Shown here one piece after another: positions 9,083 through 16,868 of a stretch of 49,229 nt of DNA. Source of the stretch: Candidatus Nitrotoga sp. HW29 (lineage in GTDB: Bacteria; Pseudomonadota; Gammaproteobacteria; Burkholderiales; Gallionellaceae). The stretch is from positions 1 through 49,229 of the forward strand of contig NZ_CAKMAA020000008.1 in NCBI RefSeq assembly GCF_924101635.2, in the 5' to 3' direction. Under the pieces are notes generated by a model. It was not told the DNA's origin. It did no database searches and saw only the letters and a list, made by a program, of their open reading frames with translations. The number at the start of each line of letters is the position of its first letter. The stretch's first letter is position 1. A program made the translations under genes and the position numbers.

Positions 9083-9110
9083 AAGGGTGAGGTGGCACTT
9101 CACCCTTTTT
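9083..9110 (+). terminator. Terminator-like hairpin in the secA 5' region
   Basis: Stem AAGGGTGA (9083-9090) with TCACCCTT (9100-9107), a 9-nt loop, and a run of five T at 9106-9110. It points toward secA and lies about 97 bases before its ATG. A 9-base segment AAGTGTCAC at 9022-9030 can pair with the loop segment GTGGCACTT (9092-9100) with one G-U pair, a possible competing or pseudoknot structure. It could end a small RNA or attenuate secA. The 520-base gap 8686-9206 otherwise shows only AT-rich sequence, and just before the ATG an A-rich stretch without a Shine-Dalgarno. Confidence 0.55.
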
Positions 9111-9206
9111 GCTTGGTGTAACTGATAATAAATAAAGCCTAAATACCCAATCCAGCATTAAAACCCAGAATCAAAACTCAAAATTGAAACCTAGAAAAAT
9201 TAAAAA

Positions 9207-11918
9207 ATGATTTCTACTTTATTAAAAAGTGTTTTTGGCAGTCGTAATGATCGCCTCCTTAAACAATATCGCCAGACAGTCGCGATGATTAATGCTCTTG
9301 AGGCCGAGGTTGGAAAGCTTTCAGACGAGGAACTGAGTCTTAAAACTGACGCCTTCAAACAGCGCCTTGCTCAAGGCGAAGTGTTGAATACATTGTTACC
9401 CGAGGCATTCGCTGTCGTACGTGAAGCGGGGCAACGAGTACTGCAAATGCGTCATTTCGACGAGCAGTTGATTGGTGGTATGGCACTGCATCACGGCAAA
9501 ATTGCGGAAATGCGTACCGGCGAGGGCAAAACTTTGATGGCGACGCTGCCTGCATATCTTAATGCGCTTTCAGGTCAAGGCGTGCATGTGGTGACGGTAA
9601 ACGATTATCTGGCGGCCCGTGATGCTGAATGGATGGGTCGGCTATATCGCTTTCTTGGATTATCCGTGGGAGTAATTCTTTCGCAGATGGACCATGCCGA
9701 CAAGCTGGCTGCTTACAATGCGGATATCACCTATGGTACCAACAATGAATTTGGGTTTGATTATCTGCGCGACAATATGGCTACCCATGCGGGTGAGCGT
9801 TCTCAGCGCAAGCTGAATTATGCCATCGTGGACGAGGTAGATTCCATTCTTATCGATGAGGCACGCACTCCGCTGATTATTTCCGGCCAGTCTGAAGATA
9901 ATGTGGATGTTTATATCCGTATGGACAAGCTGGTACCGCAGCTGGTGCGTCAGCAAGAGGAAAACGGCCTTGGTGATTACAGTGTTGATGAGAAAAACCG
10001 TCAGATTTTATTGACGGAAAGCGGGCATGAACATGCCGAGGAATTATTGAGTCAAGCAGGACTATTGCCTATTGGCGGCAGCTTGTATGATCCAACTAAT
10101 ATTATGTTGATTCATCATCTGTATGCTGCGTTGCGTGCTCATGCGCTGTATCTTCGTGACCAGAATTATGTAGTACAGGACGATGAAGTAATTATCGTAG
10201 ATGAATTCACTGGTCGTATGATGGCAGGAAGGCGCTGGTCTGAAGGCCTGCACCAAGCGGTTGAGGCCAAAGAAGGGGTGACTATCCAGAAAGAGAATCA
10301 AACACTCGCCTCTATTACTTTCCAGAATTACTTCCGCCTATACGGCAAATTGGCCGGTATGACCGGTACGGCAGATACCGAAGCGTTTGAGTTTCAGCAG
10401 ATTTACAACTTGGAAACCGTCATTATTCCACCACATCGACCCACTATCCGTAAGGATATGATGGACAAAGTTTATCTTACGACCAGCGAGAAATATCGAG
10501 CAGCTATTTTGGATATTAAGGATTGCTATCAACGTAGCCAACCGGTGCTGGTCGGCACCACCTCGATTGAAACATCGGAGTTATTGTCGCAATTATTGGA
10601 AAAAGAAAAGTTGCCGCACCAAGTTTTAAACGCCAAGCAACATGCGCGCGAAGCGGAGATCATAGCGCAAGCGGGAAGCCCAAAGATGATTACGATCGCA
10701 ACCAACATGGCCGGGCGCGGCACTGACATTGTGTTGGGCGGCAATGTGGAAAAACCCATCGAACGGTTACGCATGGACGAGAGTTTGGACAATGCCACGC
10801 GTGATCAACGCATCGCCCAATTGCGCGCTGAATGGCAACCGATACATGACCAAGTTGTAAAGAGCGGTGGTTTACATATCATCGGTACCGAGCGCCACGA
10901 ATCGCGTCGTGTGGATAATCAATTGCGCGGTCGTGCGGGTCGTCAAGGCGATCCCGGTTCCAGCCGTTTTTATTTATCGCTGGAAGACCCGCTGTTGCGG
11001 ATTTTTGCCTCCGATCGTGTGGCAGCCATTATGAATCGTTTCAAGCTGCCCGAAGGTGAAGCTATTGAGCATTCTTGGGTTACCCGCGCCATTGAGAATG
11101 CACAACGCAAAGTCGAAGCGCGAAATTTTGACATGCGCAAGCAGATTCTTGAATACGACGATGTCGCTAATGAGCAACGCAAGGTAATTTATCAGCAGCG
11201 CAATGAGCTGCTGGAGAGCGTGGATATTTCCGAAACGATCAATGCAATGCGTGAAGGAGTAATGCAAGACATCATTAGCGAATACATCGTGCCGCAGAGT
11301 ATGGAAGAACAATGGGATGTTTCCGGACTGGAAAAGGTACTGGCTGCCGAATTTCAATTGATGCTACCGCTTACGCAATGGTTGGAACAAAATAAACAAC
11401 TTGATGAAACCGGCTTGCGGGACCGTGTGGTGCAGGCTGCACAGGAGCAGTATCAAGCCAAAATAGAGCAAGTTGATGCGGAAATGATGCACGGATATGA
11501 GCGCATCATTATGTTGCAAAGCGTGGATACCCACTGGCGTGAGCACTTGGCAGCGTTAGATCATCTGCGTCAGGGCATCCACCTGCGTGGTTATGCGCAG
11601 AAAAATCCTAAACAAGAGTATAAGCGTGAAGCATTTGAATTGTTTTCTATTATGCTTGATTCAATCAAGCGTGATGTCACGCGGATATTAATAAATGTTC
11701 ACATCCGCAACGAACACGATATTGAAGCGGTAGAAGCACCTCACGCTCCGGAAAATGTGCAGTATCATCACGCGGATTACGAGGAGGCCTTGGCGACGGA
11801 GGACGGTGATGAAGAGCAGAGACCATTTGTACGCATGGACAAAAAAGCCGGACGCAATGACCCATGCCCCTGTGGTTCCGGCAAAAAATACAAGCAGTGC
11901 CACGGCAAATTAAATTGA
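9207..11918 (+). CDS. secA: Preprotein translocase ATPase SecA
   Basis: Motor ATPase that drives unfolded preproteins through SecYEG at the inner membrane. At 903 residues it is the usual proteobacterial length. Visible features are Walker [10 protein letters not shown], the DEAD-like [16 protein letters not shown], the preprotein cross-linking region after GQSEDN, the second helicase domain with [15 protein letters not shown] and [20 protein letters not shown], and the C-terminal zinc-binding SEC-C motif [16 protein letters not shown], which binds SecB and ribosomes. The ATG at 9207 follows an A-rich leader with no Shine-Dalgarno, suggesting weak or S1-assisted initiation. Regulation may involve the leader described upstream. 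Confidence 0.98.
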   Translation: MISTLLKSVFGSRNDRLLKQYRQTVAMINALEAEVGKLSDEELSLKTDAFKQRLAQGEVLNTLLPEAFAVVREAGQRVLQMRHFDEQLIGGMALHHGKIAEMRTGEGKTLMATLPAYLNALSGQGVHVVTVNDYLAARDAEWMGRLYRFLGLSVGVILSQMDHADKLAAYNADITYGTNNEFGFDYLRDNMATHAGERSQRKLNYAIVDEVDSILIDEARTPLIISGQSEDNVDVYIRMDKLVPQLVRQQEENGLGDYSVDEKNRQILLTESGHEHAEELLSQAGLLPIGGSLYDPTNIMLIHHLYAALRAHALYLRDQNYVVQDDEVIIVDEFTGRMMAGRRWSEGLHQAVEAKEGVTIQKENQTLASITFQNYFRLYGKLAGMTGTADTEAFEFQQIYNLETVIIPPHRPTIRKDMMDKVYLTTSEKYRAAILDIKDCYQRSQPVLVGTTSIETSELLSQLLEKEKLPHQVLNAKQHAREAEIIAQAGSPKMITIATNMAGRGTDIVLGGNVEKPIERLRMDESLDNATRDQRIAQLRAEWQPIHDQVVKSGGLHIIGTERHESRRVDNQLRGRAGRQGDPGSSRFYLSLEDPLLRIFASDRVAAIMNRFKLPEGEAIEHSWVTRAIENAQRKVEARNFDMRKQILEYDDVANEQRKVIYQQRNELLESVDISETINAMREGVMQDIISEYIVPQSMEEQWDVSGLEKVLAAEFQLMLPLTQWLEQNKQLDETGLRDRVVQAAQEQYQAKIEQVDAEMMHGYERIIMLQSVDTHWREHLAALDHLRQGIHLRGYAQKNPKQEYKREAFELFSIMLDSIKRDVTRILINVHIRNEHDIEAVEAPHAPENVQYHHADYEEALATEDGDEEQRPFVRMDKKAGRNDPCPCGSGKKYKQCHGKLN

Positions 11919-11947
11919 TGTAGTTATATTATTGGCGGGAGATCACG

Positions 11948-12445
11948 ATGACGATGGATGACCTGATTTTGCAGACCCTGCGTAACTCCACGTTGACTGA
12001 GGAGTTGCGAGATGCCGAAATTGAAGATTTGGCAAATATTATTACGGTGCGTGAATACAAAGCGGGTGAATACCTCCTGCAGCCCGGTAACAGCACGCTT
12101 AGAAACTCACTGATGATTCTTGCTACAGGCGAGGTTGAGGCGACTGCCACGCTTGGTGGAGAAAAAGCGACCTTGCATCTGTTACAGCCCGGCGATTTGG
12201 CTGGCATCATCACATTTGTTGGTGGAAGTGCCGCGCAGATTAGCGCTACTGTGGTAGCCAAGACAAACAGCAAAATGCTATTACTGGATCGTTCCCGCTT
12301 AGAATCTTTCCTCAGCACAAATCCCGCTATCGTTTATTACGTAATGCGCGGTATCGTGCGCCATGTGCACGGTATTGTGAGGCGCATGAACATGCAATCC
12401 GTAGAAATGAGCAACTACATTTACCAACAAGGTGGCCGCTACTAG
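11948..12445 (+). CDS. Cyclic-nucleotide-binding-domain protein without DNA-binding domain
   Basis: A 165-residue protein with a single cNMP-binding beta-barrel (about residues 22-125). The pattern is ITVREYKAGEYLLQPG, then the loop GEVEATATLGG and LLQPGDLAGIITFVGG, which is Crp-like. No helix-turn-helix, kinase, channel or esterase domain follows; the protein ends in a helical MRGIVRHVHGIVRRMNMQ segment that could dimerise. It starts 30 bases after secA with GGGAG before the ATG, so it is probably co-transcribed. A second ATG lies two codons in. The ligand and target are unknown; stand-alone domains of this type occur beside secA or argJ in related genomes, from memory. Confidence 0.7.
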   Translation: MTMDDLILQTLRNSTLTEELRDAEIEDLANIITVREYKAGEYLLQPGNSTLRNSLMILATGEVEATATLGGEKATLHLLQPGDLAGIITFVGGSAAQISATVVAKTNSKMLLLDRSRLESFLSTNPAIVYYVMRGIVRHVHGIVRRMNMQSVEMSNYIYQQGGRY

Positions 12446-12470
12446 CGGCTAGTTTGAAGCTTTAATTGGG

Positions 12471-12496
12471 AAATGTTTCCATGAAACATTTTGTTT
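12471..12496 (+). terminator. Hairpin terminator after the secA / cNMP gene pair
   Basis: A perfect 9-bp stem AAATGTTTC (12471-12479) with GAAACATTT (12483-12491) and a 3-base loop, followed by TTGTTTAA. The T tract is short. A second small palindrome GCCGCT-act-AGCGGC overlaps the preceding stop codon. The hairpin lies between the cNMP gene and argJ and probably separates their transcripts. Confidence 0.5.
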
Positions 12497-12597
12497 AATT
12501 CATTGTATGAATATCCACACCGCTCATTCATATTTTTACGGAGTAAATAGTGCCATGCACTCATCGTACGAATTTATAAAACGCATGGGCTACCGGT

Positions 12598-13827
12598 ATG
12601 CCAGTTAATCTACAATCTCCTGTTTCAACTGCTCTGCTGCCTGTTAAAGGTGTGTTGCTGGGTACGGCGGAAGCAAACATCAAAAAGCTCGGGCGTAAGG
12701 ATTTGTTGCTGATGCACTTGAGTGCGCAAGCCACGGTGGCCGGGGTGTTCACGCAAAATCGTTTTTGCGCCGCCCCGGTTATTGTGGCACGCGAACATCT
12801 GGTTGCGAACAAAAGTGTGCGTGCACTTGTGGTTAACACGGGTAACGCTAATGCAGGTACCGGTGAGCAGGGGTTGGCTGCGGCTCGCGCTACCTGTGCT
12901 GAAGTCGCTACTCTTTTGGATTGCGAGGCAGAGCAGGTGCTGCCCTTTTCCACCGGAGTGATCATGGAGGCGTTGCCATTGTCGCGGTTGGTTTCTGGAC
13001 TACCAACTTGTGTTGCCGAATTACGCGAGGATAATTGGCTGAATGCCGCGCAGGCCATCATGACCACGGACATCGTTGCTAAAGCGGTGTCCAAGCAGAT
13101 CACACTCAATGGCGTAACGGTCACGATTACCGGTATCGCTAAAGGCTCCGGCATGATCCATCCCAATATGGCGACCATGCTCGGCTATATTGCCACCGAT
13201 GCGGCGGTGGCGCAGCCGCTGTTGCAACAGTTGGTGACTCACGCCAGTGATGCTTCGTTCAACTGTATCACCGTGGATGGCGATACATCTACCAATGACG
13301 CACTGATGGTGATCGCCACCGGCATGAGCGGTGCGCAAGTCATCACTGATGTGGAAAGTCCGGCGTTCGCGCAATTGCAGGCGGCAGTCACGGAGGTTGC
13401 CATATTGCTGGCGCAAGCCATCGTGCGTGACGGTGAGGGTGCGACCAAGTTTATTACTGTCCAAATTGAAGGGGGCAAGAGCGTGGCAGAGTGCAAGAAA
13501 ATTGCCTATGCCGTGGCGCGTTCCCCTTTGGTTAAAACTGCATTTTTCGCTTCGGATCCCAATCTTGGGCGCATCCTCGCTGCTATCGGTTATGCTGATG
13601 TGCAGGATCTCGATGTACATCGTCTCAAGCTATATCTTGACGATGTGCTTGTGGCTGAGCATGGCGGACGCGCCGCCAGCTATATCGAGGAAGATGGCCA
13701 GCGCATCATGCAACAAAGCGATATTACCATTCGGGTCACGCTAGATCGCGGCACGGCAGTGGCCACAGTGTGGACCTGCGATTTTTCTTATGACTATGTC
13801 AAGATCAATGCCAGTTACCGCAGTTAA
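12598..13827 (+). CDS. argJ: Bifunctional ornithine acetyltransferase / N-acetylglutamate synthase
   Basis: Transfers acetyl from N-acetylornithine to glutamate, closing the acetyl cycle of arginine synthesis; bifunctional forms also use acetyl-CoA. At 409 residues it is full length. The self-cleavage site is in [14 protein letters not shown], where the Thr after MA becomes the N-terminal nucleophile of the beta chain. The N-terminal [13 protein letters not shown] and the later [11 protein letters not shown] are family hallmarks, as is the C-terminal [14 protein letters not shown]. The ATG at 12598 is preceded by ACCGGT and no clear Shine-Dalgarno. It stands alone between a terminator hairpin and a convergent gene. 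Confidence 0.95.
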   Translation: MPVNLQSPVSTALLPVKGVLLGTAEANIKKLGRKDLLLMHLSAQATVAGVFTQNRFCAAPVIVAREHLVANKSVRALVVNTGNANAGTGEQGLAAARATCAEVATLLDCEAEQVLPFSTGVIMEALPLSRLVSGLPTCVAELREDNWLNAAQAIMTTDIVAKAVSKQITLNGVTVTITGIAKGSGMIHPNMATMLGYIATDAAVAQPLLQQLVTHASDASFNCITVDGDTSTNDALMVIATGMSGAQVITDVESPAFAQLQAAVTEVAILLAQAIVRDGEGATKFITVQIEGGKSVAECKKIAYAVARSPLVKTAFFASDPNLGRILAAIGYADVQDLDVHRLKLYLDDVLVAEHGGRAASYIEEDGQRIMQQSDITIRVTLDRGTAVATVWTCDFSYDYVKINASYRS

Positions 13828-13892
13828 TCAAACGGCGAATTCAACTCTGAAGTACAACTTTTGTAAGTGAATTTAGGTGACGAGCTGCGCTG

Positions 13893-14654
13893 TTACTGGT
13901 TGCGTGTAATTATTTCGCCTTCAAGCGCCATGGCTATTTCTGTCGGAGTTGGAAATAAATTACGATAGACAGCGTACATTGAGCTAATCATCACGGGCAG
14001 TAAAACCAGCCAGCCTAACATCAATGGCATGGTGGCGATCATCATGAAAAGTAGCATCATCCCGCCATATAATGACAGCGGGAGGATGTTGCGCAGACAG
14101 GCTGACAGGCTGGTTTTCAGCGCGTCAATAGGCGACATTTTCTCAAAGATTATCAGCATCGGAGCAAACTGCATCGACATCAGTAGCAGACTGAAAAATG
14201 CCATACCCAACATCGGTGCAATGCCCGCACTGGCAACAGCTTGTGCCAGTATTTCCGGGTTGTTCGCTGTCTTGCTGCTCATCAAAAGACTTACCAGAGT
14301 ATCGCCGCCGGCGAGCATCATGATGCCCAATATCAGCATTTGGCTAATCAGGCTGATACCACCTAGTGTGACTAGCTGAGAAGTATTGTTGTGAAATCCG
14401 GCGAACAAATGCGCTAGCTCCAGTTCTTTGTCATGCTCCAGCGCATGGCAACCACACATATAGCCCGCGAGTAGTACCGGGAATAGTAGTGTGGCCAAGG
14501 GATCGCCGATCACCGGGATGGTGGCAATACCGAGTAATCCGGTTACTCCGACGGTTGCCAGAACCACCCATAGTACTGGACTTTTTTTGAACAACCAGTA
14601 CCCCTGCTTTATCCACAGCCAGCCATTGGCAATACTTACTTTTCGTGCCTCCAT
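13893..14654 (-). CDS. BPSS1780-family integral membrane protein
   Basis: About 253 residues with roughly five or six hydrophobic segments (for example VLWVVLATVGVTGLLGI, LISQMLILGIMMLAG, MLLFMMIATMPLMLGWLVLLPV). The N-terminus WLWIKQGYWLFKKSP and the interior PMLIIFEKMSPIDALKTSLSAC fit the BPSS1780 family of uncharacterised betaproteobacterial membrane proteins. No enzymatic motif is visible. I start it at the ATG at 14654, preceded by AGAGG and 8 bases after the thrB stop, so it is likely the last gene of the DUF2782-thrB transcript. The function is unknown. Confidence 0.65.
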   Translation of the reverse strand: MEARKVSIANGWLWIKQGYWLFKKSPVLWVVLATVGVTGLLGIATIPVIGDPLATLLFPVLLAGYMCGCHALEHDKELELAHLFAGFHNNTSQLVTLGGISLISQMLILGIMMLAGGDTLVSLLMSSKTANNPEILAQAVASAGIAPMLGMAFFSLLLMSMQFAPMLIIFEKMSPIDALKTSLSACLRNILPLSLYGGMMLLFMMIATMPLMLGWLVLLPVMISSMYAVYRNLFPTPTEIAMALEGEIITRNQ

Positions 14655-14662
14655 TGTTGCCT

Positions 14663-15607
14663 CTATAGCCAAATAACGTTACTGTTTGCGGCAATGTGCC
14701 GTTGCAGAATATATTTAAATTGATCTGGATTATGAGCGTGTACCAGCTCATTTTCACGTGGCAAGTGCATATCGTACAGGCGCGATAGCCAGAAACGCAG
14801 CGCGGCTGCTCGTAAGGCAATGGGCCAGGCGGTCTGCTCTTCCTTTTGTATTGGTCGTATTGCATGGTAGGCCTGCAACAGAGCTTGAGTGCGCGCCTCA
14901 TCCAGCGTGCTGTCTGCGCCCATGCACCAGTCGTTCACGGTGATGGCCACATCGTACAAGAGACTATCGTTACAGGCGAAATAAAAATCGATCAGACCAC
15001 CGATGCGTGTACCATCAAACAGTACGTTGTCGCGGAATAGATCAGCGTGGATTACGCCTTGCGGTAGCGTGGCAAGTGTGTGTTTTTCGTGAAATGCAAC
15101 TTCGCTTTCCAGCAGCGCTGTGTCTTCCGGTGATAGAAACGGTGTTACCTGTGGTGCGGCACGCGCACGCCAGATGGCAGCATGTGTGTTGGACATGGTT
15201 CCCGTAAAGCTCTGCGCTGCATTGTGTAATCGGCCCAGCATTTCGCCTATGGCGGTACAGTGAAGTACCTCTGGATTCATCAACGATTTGCCCGGCAAAC
15301 GACTGACAATGCACGCAGGCTTGCCATTCAGCCCGCTCAAGAATTGATGATGTCGATTGGCTACGGGGCTGGGGCAAGGAATGCCGTGATGAGCCAAGTG
15401 AGACATCAGATTGAGGTAAAACGGCAATTCACTGGCAGCAAGTTTCTCGAACAGCGTCAGCACGAAGCGACCATTGCCGGTAGTGACGAAGTAGTTGGTG
15501 TTCTCGATACCTGAGGCAACTCCTTGCAATTCCAGTAGCTGACCTAGTGAATAATCGTCCAGCCAAGAGATAAGGTCTGGCTCAGTGACACGGGTAAAAA
15601 CTGCCAT
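14663..15607 (-). CDS. thrB: Homoserine kinase, type II (APH-fold)
   Basis: Phosphorylates homoserine in threonine synthesis. At 314 residues it has the aminoglycoside-phosphotransferase fold used by alpha- and betaproteobacterial ThrB, not the GHMP fold of E. coli ThrB. The N-terminal GVASGIENTNYFVTT is the family signature. The catalytic loop is GVIHADLFRDNVLFDG, with the metal-binding Asp in GGLIDFYFACND. Upstream is the DUF2782 gene, 15 bases away. Linkage of this gene with DUF2782 and polA is common in betaproteobacteria and supports the assignment over a generic choline kinase. Confidence 0.92.
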   Translation of the reverse strand: MAVFTRVTEPDLISWLDDYSLGQLLELQGVASGIENTNYFVTTGNGRFVLTLFEKLAASELPFYLNLMSHLAHHGIPCPSPVANRHHQFLSGLNGKPACIVSRLPGKSLMNPEVLHCTAIGEMLGRLHNAAQSFTGTMSNTHAAIWRARAAPQVTPFLSPEDTALLESEVAFHEKHTLATLPQGVIHADLFRDNVLFDGTRIGGLIDFYFACNDSLLYDVAITVNDWCMGADSTLDEARTQALLQAYHAIRPIQKEEQTAWPIALRAAALRFWLSRLYDMHLPRENELVHAHNPDQFKYILQRHIAANSNVIWL

Positions 15608-15622
15608 ATTTCGGAGCTCGTA

Positions 15623-16024
15623 TCAGAATCGATGGATAACCCAGCGTGGTGGACGAAAACCTGGATCCAGATTTTGATAATGTGAAAATTTGCCATCGCC
15701 AAGGTCATCCACTAAATAATAGGGTGGTCCAACTTTCGGGGTAATCTTGATCATATAGAGTTTCCCGCCCATGCGGAATTCTTCCACGGTCTGTTCAGCC
15801 GGCTTGGCGGGGGTAATTTCTTGACCCAGAGCAGTATCCTGCGAGTCGTCATCAATGGGCAAATTGGGCAGCTGGAGTGGCAACGGCAGCAAATTGGCAT
15901 CAGCGGCTTTGGTATCAAGCGGTGGCGGCGGTGGTAATGGTTGTAGACCAGGTAACTGAACCGGTGCGGCGGAGGTTGTGCTGAGCAGGCCGCTCAGGAA
16001 TAAGGTGATAATCAGGCGCATCAT
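15623..16024 (-). CDS. DUF2782 secreted/periplasmic protein
   Basis: About 133 residues: a signal peptide (MRLIITLFLSGLLSTTSAAP), a Pro/Leu-rich low-complexity region, then a C-terminal DUF2782-like domain with FRMGGKLYMIKITPKVGPPYY and WVIHRF. There are two adjacent candidate ATGs (16024 and 16021); GGGGGA lies just before them and fits the second slightly better. A longer in-frame start at 16051 would put extra polar residues ahead of the signal peptide. It is first in a probable operon with thrB. The function is unknown; the conserved domain suggests a small periplasmic or lipid-facing role, but nothing in the sequence proves it. Confidence 0.65.
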   Translation of the reverse strand: MMRLIITLFLSGLLSTTSAAPVQLPGLQPLPPPPPLDTKAADANLLPLPLQLPNLPIDDDSQDTALGQEITPAKPAEQTVEEFRMGGKLYMIKITPKVGPPYYLVDDLGDGKFSHYQNLDPGFRPPRWVIHRF

Positions 16025-16127
16025 ATTCCCCCGGAGATTTTTCATGATCATATTCTAGCCGATAAGCAAGAAAAAGACTTCTTAAAACACTCCATTCTTT
16101 AGGCTTGCCCCTACCTTTTTGTGTTCA

Positions 16128-16844
16128 TCACAGGTTTAACTGCATTTCACGTTCAGCCTCGGAAAGCTCAAAGCCGCGGGTCTCGTAATGATTGAAAATG
16201 GCACTGACGACTTCTGCTGAATTATCGATCACCTGAATCAAATCCATGTCCTGCGGACTGATCATGCCTTCGGTGAGTAATGATTGTCGGAACCAGTCCA
16301 GCATGCCGCGCCAAAATTCACTTCCCACCAGAATAATGGGAATGCGACGTGTCTTGCCGGTTTGCACCAAAGTGAGTGCTTCCATCAACTCGTCCAGTGT
16401 ACCGAAGCCACCAGGCATGACGACATAGGCACTGGCAAATTTAACGAACATAACTTTGCGCACAAAAAAGTGCTGAAAAGTCTGGCTGATATTCTGGTAG
16501 GGATTATTGTGCTGTTCGTGCGGTAATTGGATGTTTAGTCCTACACTGGGCGATTTGCCATAAAATGCGCCTTTGTTGGCCGCTTCCATAACGCCGGGGC
16601 CTCCGCCCGAAATAACGGAAAATCCGGCATCGGATAGCAGCCGCGCAATTTCTTCGGCTTTTTTGTAGTATGGATGATTCGGCTTGGTGCGTGCACTACC
16701 AAAAATGCTGACAGCCGGCTGGATCACATTCAGTCGGTCAGTGGCAGAGACGAATTCTGACATAATGCCGAATACACGCCATGCCTCTTTTGAATTCCAT
16801 ACTTCCGGCAATTTCGAAGAAGGCAATTTGGACTGATTACTCAT
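16128..16844 (-). CDS. LOG-family nucleoside 5'-monophosphate phosphoribohydrolase-like protein (TIGR00730)
   Basis: A 238-residue Rossmann-fold protein with the two family motifs GGGPGVMEAANKGAF and PGGFGTLDE, the nucleotide-binding and catalytic signature of the LOG/lysine-decarboxylase-like family. Plant and some bacterial members release cytokinin bases from their ribotides; others cleave AMP or other monophosphates (compare PpnN). The exact substrate cannot be read from the sequence. It is divergent from polA with only 24 bases between start codons, so the promoter of each gene must lie partly within the other or in this short gap. Confidence 0.8.
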   Translation of the reverse strand: MSNQSKLPSSKLPEVWNSKEAWRVFGIMSEFVSATDRLNVIQPAVSIFGSARTKPNHPYYKKAEEIARLLSDAGFSVISGGGPGVMEAANKGAFYGKSPSVGLNIQLPHEQHNNPYQNISQTFQHFFVRKVMFVKFASAYVVMPGGFGTLDELMEALTLVQTGKTRRIPIILVGSEFWRGMLDWFRQSLLTEGMISPQDMDLIQVIDNSAEVVSAIFNHYETRGFELSEAEREMQLNL

Positions 16845-16868
16845 GATTGAAGAACCCTTTTACAAAAA

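Noticed and set aside
12433-12449. Small palindrome GCCGCT-act-AGCGGC at the end of the cNMP gene
   Set aside because: Too short and overlapping the stop codon; the stronger hairpin at 12471 is the better terminator.
12561-13178. 205-codon antisense frame over argJ (and another at 13021-13620)
   Set aside because: Both lie opposite strongly supported argJ codons; composition is that of an antisense shadow.
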